NCBI GenBank assembly: GCA_000720995.1
Contig: JOEL01000014.1
Span: forward strand, 62,001 to 126,000
DNA from: Streptomyces celluloflavus
Lineage (GTDB): Bacteria > Actinomycetota > Actinomycetes > Streptomycetales > Streptomycetaceae
Direction: 5' to 3'
Length of the DNA stretch: 64,000 bases
Below, piece by piece: positions 42,949 through 51,620 of the stretch; positions within the stretch are counted from its first letter, which is position 1; every line of letters begins with the position of its first letter. Both the position numbers and the translations under genes were made by a program. The notes under the pieces were generated by a model. It was not told the DNA's origin. It saw only the letters and a program-made list of their open reading frames with translations, and searched no databases.

Positions 42949-44586
42949 ATGTCCGCACCAGCGCCGTCCCCGCTGGCCACCGTCGAAGCCGGCCCCGGCA
43001 ACACCCCCGCGCGGCAGGGCGAGATCCTCACCGACGCCGCGCTCGCCTTCGTCACCGAGCTCCACCGCCGGTTCACCCCGCGCCGCGACGCACTGCTCGC
43101 GCGCCGCGCCGAGCGCCGCGCCGAGATCGCCAGGACCGGCACCCTGGACTTTCTCCCCGAGACCGCGCACCTCCGCGCCGACGACAGCTGGCGGGTCGCC
43201 GCGTCGCCCGCCGCGCTCAACGACCGCCGGGTGGAGATCACCGGTCCCACCGACCGCAAGATGACCGTCAACGCCCTCAACTCGGGCGCCCGGGTCTGGC
43301 TCGCCGACTTCGAGGACGCCACGGCGCCCACGTGGGAGAACGTCGTCACCGGCCAGCTCAACCTGATCGACGCCTACGAGCGCCGGATCGACTTCACCTC
43401 ACCGGAGGGCAAGACGTACGCGCTCAAGCCCGCCGCGGAGCTCGCCACCGTGGTCGTACGGCCGCGTGGCTGGCATCTGGACGAGCGTCACCTCCGGGTC
43501 GAGGGCCGGCCGGTGCCCGGTGCGCTGGTCGACTTCGGGCTGTACTTCTTCCACAACGCGCAACGCCTGCTGGACCTCGGCAAGGGCCCGTACTTCTATC
43601 TGCCGAAGACCGAATCGCATCTGGAGGCCCGCCTCTGGAACGACGTCTTCGTCTTCGCCCAGGACCATCTCGGCATCCCGCAGGGCACCGTGCGCGCCAC
43701 CGTGCTGATCGAGACGATCACCGCCGCGTACGAGATGGAGGAGATCCTCTACGAACTGCGCGCGCACGCCTCGGGGCTGAACGCCGGCCGCTGGGACTAC
43801 CTCTTCTCCCTCGTGAAGAACTTCCGTGACGGCGGTGCCAAGTTCGTCCTCCCGGACCGCAACGCGGTGACGATGACCGCGCCGTTCATGCGGGCGTACA
43901 CCGAACTCCTCGTCCGCACCTGCCACAAGCGCGGTGCGCACGCGATCGGCGGGATGGCGGCGTTCATCCCCAACCGCCACGACCCCGAGGCCAACGAGCG
44001 GGCGCTGGCGAAGGTCAAGAGCGACAAGGACCGGGAGGCGGGCGACGGTTTCGACGGCTCCTGGGTCGCGCACCCGGATCTGGTCCCCGTCGCCCGCGCC
44101 TCCTTCGACGCGGTCCTCGGCGACCGGCCGCACCAGAAGGACCGGCTGCGCGAGGACGTGCACGTCACGGCAGCCGACCTGATCGCCGTGGACACCCTGG
44201 ACGCCGAGCCCACCTACCAGGGCCTGGTCGACGCCGTGCAGGTCGGCACCCGTTACATCGAGGCGTGGCTGCGCGGTCTGGGCGCCGTCGCCATCTTCGG
44301 CCTGATGGAGGACGCCGCCACCGCCGAGATCTCGCGCTCGCAGATCTGGCAGTGGGTGGACGCGGGCGTCGTCTTCGACAGCGGGGCGCACGCCGGCGAA
44401 AGGGTGACCGCGGAACTGGTACGCGCCATCGCCGCCGAGACCCTGACCGGTATCCGCGCCGAGGCCGGCGACGAGGCGTTCGCCGCCGGCAAGTGGCAGC
44501 AGGCGCACGATCTGCTGCTGCGGGTCGCACTCGACGCCGACTACGCGGACTTCCTGACGCTGCCCGCGTACGAGTTGCTGGACTGA
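42949..44586 (+). CDS. aceB: Malate synthase A
   Basis: 545 residues, the length of the A isoform. The substrate-binding [14 protein letters not shown] is at about 168-181, the Mg-binding glutamate segment is [17 protein letters not shown] near 250-265, and [15 protein letters not shown] contains the second acidic ligand. It condenses glyoxylate with acetyl-CoA to malate in the cytoplasm. Here it sits beside allR and allantoinase, so it probably consumes glyoxylate made from allantoin rather than serving only the isocitrate shunt. GGAGTGACAGCTC precedes the ATG. Confidence 0.95.
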   Translation: MSAPAPSPLATVEAGPGNTPARQGEILTDAALAFVTELHRRFTPRRDALLARRAERRAEIARTGTLDFLPETAHLRADDSWRVAASPAALNDRRVEITGPTDRKMTVNALNSGARVWLADFEDATAPTWENVVTGQLNLIDAYERRIDFTSPEGKTYALKPAAELATVVVRPRGWHLDERHLRVEGRPVPGALVDFGLYFFHNAQRLLDLGKGPYFYLPKTESHLEARLWNDVFVFAQDHLGIPQGTVRATVLIETITAAYEMEEILYELRAHASGLNAGRWDYLFSLVKNFRDGGAKFVLPDRNAVTMTAPFMRAYTELLVRTCHKRGAHAIGGMAAFIPNRHDPEANERALAKVKSDKDREAGDGFDGSWVAHPDLVPVARASFDAVLGDRPHQKDRLREDVHVTAADLIAVDTLDAEPTYQGLVDAVQVGTRYIEAWLRGLGAVAIFGLMEDAATAEISRSQIWQWVDAGVVFDSGAHAGERVTAELVRAIAAETLTGIRAEAGDEAFAAGKWQQAHDLLLRVALDADYADFLTLPAYELLD

Positions 44587-44597
44587 CCCCGGCCCCG

Positions 44598-44638
44598 AGG
44601 GCCCGTACCGCCTGCGCGCCGCAACGGGTACGGGCCCT
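44598..44638 (+). terminator. Terminator of aceB
   Basis: AGGGCCCGTACC (44598-44609) and GGTACGGGCCCT (44627-44638), perfect 12-bp arms, start 12 bp after the stop. Confidence 0.7.
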
Positions 44639-44885
44639 TCGCCGTGCTCGGCACGGTGGGGCTCCGGCCGTGGAGTGGCGGCCGGTGGAGTCCGGGTCGA
44701 TCGGCGTCGGGGAAGCGGTTTCCCCGGCGGGGGGCGCGGCGACCCGTCAGCCGCGCACCCCGCCGCTGTGCCCGTGGCGCGGCGCGCCGACGGGTTACGG
44801 TCCGTGTCGGCCGGGGCCTTGAGGGTGTCCGGATCCATGAGAAGGTGAGCTTTCGGGCTCCATTCCTGCGCACCCTTGTTGAGGC

Positions 44886-45152
44886 ATGATGCGTGTCACC
44901 ATTGCCGGCGTTTTCTTCTACCTCCAGGCGAGCGAGGTGGAGCAGAAGATGAGCACCGTTACGCCGGAGCCGATCGACGGCGACTCCGTGGTCGTCGGCA
45001 CCACCGCCTTTCCCGTCAAGCAGGTCGGCCGGATCGTCACCGGTCAGGACCCGCGGGATTTCAGCGCCGGCGAGATGGTCCGCGCGCTGCGCCAGCTCGG
45101 TTTCACCTGCAAGCCGCGGCCGGCGGCGAGCGAGCCGACGCCCTTCCTCTGA
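44886..45152 (+). CDS. SCO5918-type small conserved protein
   Basis: 88 residues starting ATGATG (44886 or 44889) after GAGG. MRVTIAGVFFYLQASEVEQK, then PVKQVGRIVTGQDPRDFSAG and EMVRALRQLGFTC match a short Streptomyces family of unknown role (SCO5918-like, from memory). No signal or transmembrane helix. Monocistronic. Confidence 0.6.
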   Translation: MMRVTIAGVFFYLQASEVEQKMSTVTPEPIDGDSVVVGTTAFPVKQVGRIVTGQDPRDFSAGEMVRALRQLGFTCKPRPAASEPTPFL

Positions 45153-45227
45153 GGCCAGGCGCCACGCGGCGCGGCCGCCCCGTCCTGGTACGGCCACCCC
45201 GTCCACGTCGCCGTCCCGACGCGGCCG

Positions 45228-46781
45228 TCAGCCGAGTACCGCGCCGAGCGCCACGAAGCCGCAGACGAGGACGGCGAGCAGGGCCAGCAGTGGCCAGACG
45301 AAACGCAGATATCTGTCGTAGCCGACCTTCGCCAGGGAGATGCCTCCCATGATGACGGCGGTGGTGGGAACCCAGAGGTTCATCCAGCCGCTGGCGGCCT
45401 GCCAGGCCGTCACCACCACCGCCCGGGAGACGCCCGCGAAGTCGGCGAGCGGGGCCAGGATCGGCATGGCCAGGGTGGCGTGGCCCGAGGTCGACGGGAT
45501 CAGGAATGCCAGCGGCAGGTTCACCAGGAACACCATGATCCCGAAGGCCGCCGACGGGGTGCCGGAGACCACGCCCTCGATCGAGTGCAGCACGGTGTCG
45601 GTGATCTTCGAGTTGTTCATGATGACGGTGACGCCGCGGGCCAGCACGATCACCAGCGCGGGCGCGATGAAGTCCGCCGCGCCCTGCACGATCGTCGCGC
45701 TGAGCCGCTGCTCGCCCATCCGCGCGATGATCCCGACCAGCACCGCGGCCACCAGGAACAACGCCGCCAACTGCGGGAAGGACCAGTCGAGTTCGAAGCC
45801 GTACGGGGGTGCCGCGGTGTTGCCGGTGAGGGCGCCGGCCCAGGGGATCACCGAGAAGATCATGAAGGCGAAGACCAGCGCCACGGTCACCAGCACCGTC
45901 TTGTGCAGCCCGGTCAGTCCGGGTGGCGCCGCGGCGGACGTCGTGGTCCGGGCGTGTTCCCGGTCGCCGGGCAGGAAGCCGCAGAGTGAGCGGTCGGGGT
46001 TCCGGCGTACCCGGCGCGCGTAGCGGACGACATAGGCGATGGTGACCGTGGTCAGCACGAGCCACATCGCGACCCGTAGCGCGATGCCGTCGCCCAGGGA
46101 GATCTCCGCGGCGGACGAGGCGACGCCGGTGGCGAACGGGTTGACGGTGGAGCAGAGCACGCCGATGCCGGCGCCGAGGATGATGGTGCCGGTGGCCACC
46201 AGCCGGTCGAAGCCGAGTGCGAGCATCAGCGGCACGATCAGCCCGTAGAAGCCCAGCGTCTCCTCGGCGAAGCCCTCGACGGTGCCGAGGAGGGAGAAGA
46301 CCGCCATCACGCCGGTGATCAGGAGTGCGCCGCGGTCGCGCAGCCGGTGGGCGAGGCGGCCGATACCGCGGTCCAGGGCGCCGGTGGCGAAGACCACGGT
46401 GATGAACGCGCCGATGGCGAGCACGAAGAGGAACACCCCGGCGCTGCCGTACAGTTCGCCGCTCAGTCCGGGGCCGACCTGCCCCGTCCTGGCGTCCTTG
46501 ATGCCGTAGAGGCCGTTGACGGGTGACAGGAAGAGGTCGTTGAGGCTCTCGGGGAAGGTCTGGGCGGACGGCGCACGGTGGTAGGTGCCCTGGACGGGGG
46601 CGCCGTGGCCGTTGCGGGTGTAGGTACCGGCGGGGATGACGAAGGCCAGCAGCCAGACCGCGAGGGTGACGACGGCCAGGACGGTGACGGCGCTGGGGAA
46701 GGTGAACCGCTTCGCGGGCGGCGGTTCGGCGGGGGCGGCGGCGGGCGGGGCGGGCGGTTCGGGCGCCCGCGGGACCGTCAT
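45228..46781 (-). CDS. YfcC-family transporter
   Basis: 517 residues with about twelve transmembrane helices after a Pro/Ala-rich cytoplasmic lead. The family features GAFITVVFATGALDRGIGRL, VEGFAEETLGFYGLI, IGVLCSTVNPFATGVASSAA and FLIPSTSGHATLAMPILAPL belong to the YfcC/DcuC-like group, known or suspected to carry C4-dicarboxylates, amino acids or similar anions. Its ATG overlaps the stop of the M20 peptidase as ATGA, so both probably handle the same peptide or amide compound: uptake plus hydrolysis. Confidence 0.88.
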   Translation of the reverse strand: MTVPRAPEPPAPPAAAPAEPPPAKRFTFPSAVTVLAVVTLAVWLLAFVIPAGTYTRNGHGAPVQGTYHRAPSAQTFPESLNDLFLSPVNGLYGIKDARTGQVGPGLSGELYGSAGVFLFVLAIGAFITVVFATGALDRGIGRLAHRLRDRGALLITGVMAVFSLLGTVEGFAEETLGFYGLIVPLMLALGFDRLVATGTIILGAGIGVLCSTVNPFATGVASSAAEISLGDGIALRVAMWLVLTTVTIAYVVRYARRVRRNPDRSLCGFLPGDREHARTTTSAAAPPGLTGLHKTVLVTVALVFAFMIFSVIPWAGALTGNTAAPPYGFELDWSFPQLAALFLVAAVLVGIIARMGEQRLSATIVQGAADFIAPALVIVLARGVTVIMNNSKITDTVLHSIEGVVSGTPSAAFGIMVFLVNLPLAFLIPSTSGHATLAMPILAPLADFAGVSRAVVVTAWQAASGWMNLWVPTTAVIMGGISLAKVGYDRYLRFVWPLLALLAVLVCGFVALGAVLG

Positions 46782-48199
46782 GCGGTGCCTCCGGCCCGGT
46801 ACGTCGCGGCCCGGTGCGTCGCGGCGTATTCGGCGAAGAAAGCCGCCTCGGCGAGCAGCGCGCCGCGCAGTTCGGACAGCAGCACGCGCTCGTCGGGGCC
46901 GTGCCGTTGGCAGAGCTGGTCGGCGGGGCCGAAGAGCAGGATCTCGGCGTCGGGCACCGCCGCGGCCAGGCCGTTGACCAGGGGGAACGAGCCGCCGGCC
47001 GCCGTGTGCACGGGGTCGGTGCCCCAGGCGCGGCGCAGTGCGGTGCGGGCGGCGCGGTAGGCGGGCCCGCCGGTGGCGGCCTCGTAGCCGGGGCGCACGC
47101 CGCCGGGGGTGACGGTGAGCGGGATGCCGAAGGGGCGCAGCCGTTCCAGGTGGCGGACGAGGGCGGTGAGCGCTTCGCGGGGGTCCTGGCGGGGGTGGAC
47201 GCGGAGGTTGAGCGCGGCGCGGGCGTGGGGCACGACGGCGGGGGCGGCGGACGTGACGGGCGGGGCGTCGAGGCCGACGACGGTGATCGCCGGGCCGCTC
47301 CACAGCCGTTCGCCGAGGCCGCCGGAGCCCATCAGGGGGGTGCCGTCGGTGATGCCGGCCAGTTCCCGGAACTCGTCGTCGGTGAAGGTGGTGCCGTCCC
47401 AGGGTTCGCGGCGCAGGCCCGCGACGGCGACATCGCCGTGCGCGTCGTGGAGGGTGGCGAGCGCCGTGACGAGGGCGAGCAGTGCGTCGGGGGCGGCGCC
47501 GCCGTACGCGCCGCTGTGCACGGCGGCGTCGAGGGTGCGGACTTCGACGAGGAGGTCGGCGGCGCCACGCAGGGCCGTGGTGAGAGTGGGCGTGCCGGGG
47601 CGGATGTTGCCCGTGTCCGCGATGAGCATCGCGTCGCAGGCGAACATCCCGGGGTCGGTGGGCGGGTAGGCGTCGAAGGCGCTGCCGTGCTCTGCCTGCC
47701 CCTCGAAGATGATCCTGATGCCGACCGGGGGCCGGCCGCCATAGGCCCGCAGCGCGCCGATATGGGCCATCACATTGGCCTTGCCGTCGGCGATACCGCG
47801 GGCGCGGACGCCGCCCGGGATGCCGGCGGGCTCGAAGGGCGGTGAGGCCCAGCGGTGTTCGTCGCCGGACGGCTGGACGTCGTAGTGGGCGTAGAGCAGG
47901 ACGGTGGGGGCGTCGGGGGTGGGCGGCGGGACGGTGGCGGTGACGACGGGGGCGGTCTCGGGGAGGTTCAGTTCCCCGATGTCGGTCACGCCGGTGTCCC
48001 GCAGCAGGGCGACGACGAGGTCACGTGCCTGGAGGACCGGTTCGGGCGAGAGGCCGGGGAAGGCGATGGAGGGGATGGCCGCGAGCCGTTCGAGGTCCGC
48101 GCGCACCCCTGGCAGCAGCGCGTCGGCGGTGGACTCCAGGGCGGCGGACCGGCCTGCTCCCGGGGGCCGACCGTCCGGGTCGTTGGCTTCCTGGTTCAC
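46778..48199 (-). CDS. M20-family metallo-hydrolase with altered active site
   Basis: 473 residues. Metal ligands H105 and D107 (YAHYDVQPSG), bridging D138 (RGIADGKAN), E170 and a late His in QRHGPDE are recognisable. The catalytic Glu that normally precedes the metal Glu (EE pair) is Ala169 in FEGQAEHGS, so ordinary peptidase chemistry should be impaired. The dimerisation domain spans about 220-330. GTG 48199 has GAGAGGGG eight bases upstream. It is co-translated with the YfcC transporter. Confidence 0.85.
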   Translation of the reverse strand: MNQEANDPDGRPPGAGRSAALESTADALLPGVRADLERLAAIPSIAFPGLSPEPVLQARDLVVALLRDTGVTDIGELNLPETAPVVTATVPPPTPDAPTVLLYAHYDVQPSGDEHRWASPPFEPAGIPGGVRARGIADGKANVMAHIGALRAYGGRPPVGIRIIFEGQAEHGSAFDAYPPTDPGMFACDAMLIADTGNIRPGTPTLTTALRGAADLLVEVRTLDAAVHSGAYGGAAPDALLALVTALATLHDAHGDVAVAGLRREPWDGTTFTDDEFRELAGITDGTPLMGSGGLGERLWSGPAITVVGLDAPPVTSAAPAVVPHARAALNLRVHPRQDPREALTALVRHLERLRPFGIPLTVTPGGVRPGYEAATGGPAYRAARTALRRAWGTDPVHTAAGGSFPLVNGLAAAVPDAEILLFGPADQLCQRHGPDERVLLSELRGALLAEAAFFAEYAATHRAATYRAGGTA

Positions 48200-48344
48200 C
48201 GCGGAACCCCTCTCCGTGGCGCGGCCGGTGCGCGCAGATGGCCTCAGAATCGCTCATTGACGTACCTTCAGAGCCAATGCAGCATATCCGGCATTTCACT
48301 ACGCGAGGTGGCCGTTCGGCGACAAACGGTGACCGTGGCGCCCG

Positions 48345-48941
48345 CGCTCACCGTCCCGCGCGCCGCGCGCCGGCGGTCACCCCGGCGGGCCGCCGACCGC
48401 GAGCGGCGCGGGCGGCAGCGTGTTCCGCGCCTTTGTGCCGTACGGCTTCCGCGCCATCCGCACCACCTGCCGGGTGGGCGGCACATCCGGCGCGGCCCGC
48501 AGGGCGGCCGCCAACTCCAGGCCGTCCACCAGCGCTTCGCAGGCGCCGCGCCTCAGGTCCGGGGGCATCGCGTGCGCGGCGTCGCCAATCAGCGCCGTGC
48601 GGCCGGAGAGGTAAGACGGCAGCGGCGGGGCAAGGTGGTACAGGACGTACCGCAGCGCCCCGGCCTCCGTCGGGCGGTCGAGGACGGCCCGCACACCGGC
48701 GCCCCAGCGGCCGAATCAGGCGCGCGGCACGGCGACTTCCCCCTCCGGCGCCGAGGGTGTCAAGGGTGTCGAGGGCGTCGAGCGCCCGCAGGGCGAAGGG
48801 CCGCAGCGCGAGGGCGGTACCGGCGGTCGGTGGGGCGCCGACCCGCTCACGGGCATCGACGCGTCGGCCGCCGGCACACAGGACCATGGCAGCGCCGATT
48901 CCGCCGATTCCGCCCCCGACGACAGCCGTCGAGGACTCCAT
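48345..48941 (-). pseudogene. FAD-dependent monooxygenase remnant
   Basis: From ATG 48941 the FAD-binding start is clear (VVGGGIGGIGAAMVLCAGG, then TALALRPFALRALDAL). After a large internal loss and a frame change the C-terminal FAD signature appears (TALIGDAAHAMPPDLRRGA, then ALVDGLELAAAL). About half of a normal ~380-residue enzyme is missing, including most of the substrate domain. It is divergent from an intact TetR gene, its likely former regulator. Confidence 0.75.
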
Positions 48942-48951
48942 GACCGCGCGA

Positions 48952-48967
48952 TACTATTTTTGTAGTA
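48952..48967. promoter_or_regulatory. Operator TACTA-N6-TAGTA between the remnant and tetR
   Basis: TACTA (48952-48956) and TAGTA (48963-48967), with another TAGTA at 48984-48988, lie in an AT-rich patch within an otherwise GC-rich region. Probable TetR site. Confidence 0.5.
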
Positions 48968-49003
48968 GTCAAGCAGGTAAACGTAGTACGAGGAGCGGGC
49001 GGC

Positions 49004-49558
49004 GTGGCACGACGGCGGGACGAGGTACTGGACGCGGCGATCGAGGTGCTGGGGGCCGAGGGCTCCCGGCGGCTGACCTACCAGGCCGTGGACACCGCCG
49101 CGGGCGTCCCCACGGGCACCACGTCGAACTACTTCCGCAACCGCACGGCGCTGATCGACGGCATCGTCGATCACCTCCAGACCCTGGAGCACCGCGACTG
49201 GGAGTCGTTCGCGGGCGGCGCCGATCCGGCCGATCCCGGTGAACTGGCCGAGGTGATGGCCGCCTTCGTCCGGCACGCCACCGGTCCCGGGCGGGCCCGC
49301 ACCGCCGCCCGCTTCGCGCTCTTCCTGGAGTCCTCGGCCCGCCCCGAGCTGCGCGCCCCGCTCGCCCGGGGGCGCCAGACGGTGCTCGCCTGGAGCGCGG
49401 AGCGGGCACGCCGCTTCGGCTCCCCGGCGCCGGAGCGGCACGGCCGGATCCTGCTCGACCATCTCGACGGCGTCGTACTGCACGAACTCTCCTTCCCCGC
49501 GGCGGATTTCGATCCGGCACCGGACATCCGCGACCTGCTGCGCGCGCTGCTGGGCTGA
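49004..49558 (+). CDS. TetR-family regulator
   Basis: 184 residues. Helix-turn-helix at about 6-52: RRDEVLDAAIEVLGAEG, LTYQAVDTAAGVPTGTTSNY, FRNRTALIDGI. The C-terminal domain has the SARPELRAPLARGR and LLDHLDGVVLHEL features of the TetR_C group seen with monooxygenases. GTG 49004 has GAGGAGCGGG upstream. It is intact although its divergent target is broken. Confidence 0.88.
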   Translation: MARRRDEVLDAAIEVLGAEGSRRLTYQAVDTAAGVPTGTTSNYFRNRTALIDGIVDHLQTLEHRDWESFAGGADPADPGELAEVMAAFVRHATGPGRARTAARFALFLESSARPELRAPLARGRQTVLAWSAERARRFGSPAPERHGRILLDHLDGVVLHELSFPAADFDPAPDIRDLLRALLG

Positions 49559-49666
49559 CCGCGGACGGAGCCCTGGGCGCGCCGCGCCGGACAGCCGGCG
49601 CACCACGCGCCGGACGCGCGTCGCAAACCAGTCGCTCCGCGGTGCCCGGTGTGGTGGAGTGCCCGG

Positions 49667-50482
49667 ATGACCACAGATGAGACTTCCGAACGGGCGGCCG
49701 CCTACCTCGCCGCGTACGACGAGCAGCTGCGTGCCCGCACCTTCTCCCCCGAGCTGAGCGGGGCCGAGCGCGTCGGCCCGGTCGAGCGCATTCTCGTCCC
49801 CGGGGAGGGCGGGCTGATCCTCTACCGCGATCTGGGCGGTCTCGACGGGCCCGAGCTGGACGCCTTCATCGCCGCCCAGCGTGATCACTTCGCCGCGCTC
49901 GGCCGGCCGGTCGAGTGGAAGTACTACGGCTACGACCTGCCCGCCGATCTGCCCGACCGGCTGCGGGCGGCCGGCTTCACGCCCGGTGAGCAGGAGACGG
50001 TGATCATCGGCGAGGCCGCCGAGATCGCCGCGGAGCCACGGCTGCCGGAGGGCGTACGGCTGCACGAGGTCACCTCCCGGGCCGACTTCGACCGCATCGC
50101 AGCGCTCTCGCAGGAGGTCTGGGGCGGCGACCAGAGCTGGCTGGCGCCGGCCATGGAGGGATGGGTGTCCGGCGGCGGCGACCCGTGCACCGTGCTGGTC
50201 GCCGAGTCGCTCGCGGGCGAGGTGGTCTGCGCCGCCTGGGTCCGCTTCCACCCCGGCACGGAGTTCGCCTCCCTGTGGGGCGGCTCCACGCTGCCCAACT
50301 GGCGGGGCCGCGGCCTCTACCGGGCGCTGGTCGCCGCCCGCGCCACGCTCGCCGTGGAGCGCGGTTTCCGCTACGTCCAGATCGATGCGCTGGACACCAG
50401 CCGTCCGATCCTCGCCCGGCTCGGTCTGCTCCCGGTGGCCACGACGACCCCGTACACCTGGGAGCCGGACGCCGGGAACTGA
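49667..50482 (+). CDS. GNAT-family N-acetyltransferase
   Basis: 271 residues. The N-terminal ~125 residues are a degenerate first domain, and the C-terminal GNAT domain carries the acetyl-CoA loop in LPNWRGRGLYRALVAARATL (Q/RxxGxG/A) and a RPILARLGLLPVATTTPY end. The acyl acceptor is unknown. ATG 49667. Monocistronic between TetR and chitosanase. Confidence 0.85.
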   Translation: MTTDETSERAAAYLAAYDEQLRARTFSPELSGAERVGPVERILVPGEGGLILYRDLGGLDGPELDAFIAAQRDHFAALGRPVEWKYYGYDLPADLPDRLRAAGFTPGEQETVIIGEAAEIAAEPRLPEGVRLHEVTSRADFDRIAALSQEVWGGDQSWLAPAMEGWVSGGGDPCTVLVAESLAGEVVCAAWVRFHPGTEFASLWGGSTLPNWRGRGLYRALVAARATLAVERGFRYVQIDALDTSRPILARLGLLPVATTTPYTWEPDAGN

Positions 50483-50604
50483 CGGCCGGTCGCGGGCCGG
50501 GGAGCGCCGGAAGCGGAACCCGTGACGCCGCGGTCGCGCCAACAGCGGCCGCGGCGGCTCGGGTTGGTGCCGCTGGACGGGTATACGGCACCCTTCAAGT
50601 CTGG

Positions 50605-50619
50605 TAGGAAAGCTTCCTA
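50605..50619 (+). promoter_or_regulatory. Palindrome TAGGAA-AGC-TTCCTA upstream of chitosanase
   Basis: A perfect 6-bp inverted repeat 47 bp before the chitosanase start. It resembles the palindrome recognised by the ROK-family repressor CsnR before Streptomyces chitosanase genes (established for S. lividans csnA). No HTH-bearing ROK gene is in the window. Confidence 0.6.
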
Positions 50620-50665
50620 ACGATTGGGGAACCCCCCTCGGACCACCTCGACTTGGAGGCCATCC

Positions 50666-51538
50666 ATGCGCACCCGATCGATCAGCAGAGCTCTGCCCAA
50701 GACCGCGACCCGGGTCGCCCTCGGTCTCGCCCTGCTCGCGGTGCCGGCGACGGCGGTCGCCGGCACCGCGTCCCCGGCCGCGCCCTCCCAGGCCGTGGCC
50801 GACACCGCGCCACTCACCGCGCGGGCCGCCACCGGCCTCGACGATCCCGCGAAGAAGGAGATCGCCATGCAGCTGGTCTCCAGCGCGGAGAACTCCTCGC
50901 TGGAGTGGAAGAAGTGGTACAAGTGGATCGACGACATCGATGACGGCCGCGGCTACACCGCCGGCATCATCGGCTTCTGTTCCGGCACCGGCGACATGCT
51001 GGATCTCGTCGAGCTCTACACCAAGCGCAAGCCCGACAACATCCTCGCCAAGTACCTCCCCGCGCTGCGCAAGGTGAACGGCTCCGACTCCCACAAGGGC
51101 CTGGACCCGAACTTCAAGAAGGACTGGGAGAAGGCCGCCCAGGACACCGCCTTCCAGCAGGCCCAGAACGACGAGCGGGACCGGGTCTACTTCGACCCCG
51201 CGGTCAAGCAGGGCAAGGCCGACGGGATCGGCGTCCTGGGCCAGTTCGCGTACTACGACGCGATCGTGATGCACGGCGACGGCGACGAGAAGACCAGCTT
51301 CTCCAGCATCCGCAAGCGCGCGCTGAAGTCGGCCAAGACGCCGGCCCAGGGCGGCGACGAGGTCAAGTACCTCAACGCCTTCCTGGACGCCCGGGTCTGG
51401 GCCATGAAGCAGGAGAAGGCCCACGAGGACACCGGCCGGGTGGACACCGAGCAGCGCCTCTTCCTCAAGAAGGGCAACCTCGACCTGAAGCCGCCGCTGG
51501 ACTGGAAGACCTACGGCGACTCCTACCACATCGGCTGA
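50666..51538 (+). CDS. csn: Secreted chitosanase, GH46
   Basis: 290 residues. Signal peptide at about 1-33 and a short pro-region to about 55, then a mature domain very close to Streptomyces N174 chitosanase: DPAKKEIAMQLVSSAENSS, GRGYTAGIIGFCSGTGDML, QQAQNDERDRVYFDPAVKQG. The catalytic acid is E75 (SSAENSS) and the base is D93 (DDGRGYT). It endo-hydrolyses beta-1,4-glucosamine linkages in chitosan outside the cell. GGAGGC precedes ATG 50666; an upstream ATG at 50624 would spoil the signal peptide. Confidence 0.96.
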   Translation: MRTRSISRALPKTATRVALGLALLAVPATAVAGTASPAAPSQAVADTAPLTARAATGLDDPAKKEIAMQLVSSAENSSLEWKKWYKWIDDIDDGRGYTAGIIGFCSGTGDMLDLVELYTKRKPDNILAKYLPALRKVNGSDSHKGLDPNFKKDWEKAAQDTAFQQAQNDERDRVYFDPAVKQGKADGIGVLGQFAYYDAIVMHGDGDEKTSFSSIRKRALKSAKTPAQGGDEVKYLNAFLDARVWAMKQEKAHEDTGRVDTEQRLFLKKGNLDLKPPLDWKTYGDSYHIG

Positions 51539-51560
51539 CCCCGGCGGCCCGCATGACCCG

Positions 51561-51604
51561 ACGGCCCGTAAGAGAGCGGATGGTGCCGCTCCCCTGCGGG
51601 CCGT
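51561..51604 (+). terminator. Branched hairpin after chitosanase
   Basis: ACGGCCCG (51561-51568) pairs with CGGGCCGT (51597-51604), enclosing a second stem GAGCGG/CCGCTC (51574-51591). It lies between convergent genes. Confidence 0.55.
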
Positions 51605-51620
51605 TGCCGTGCCCGGCCGC

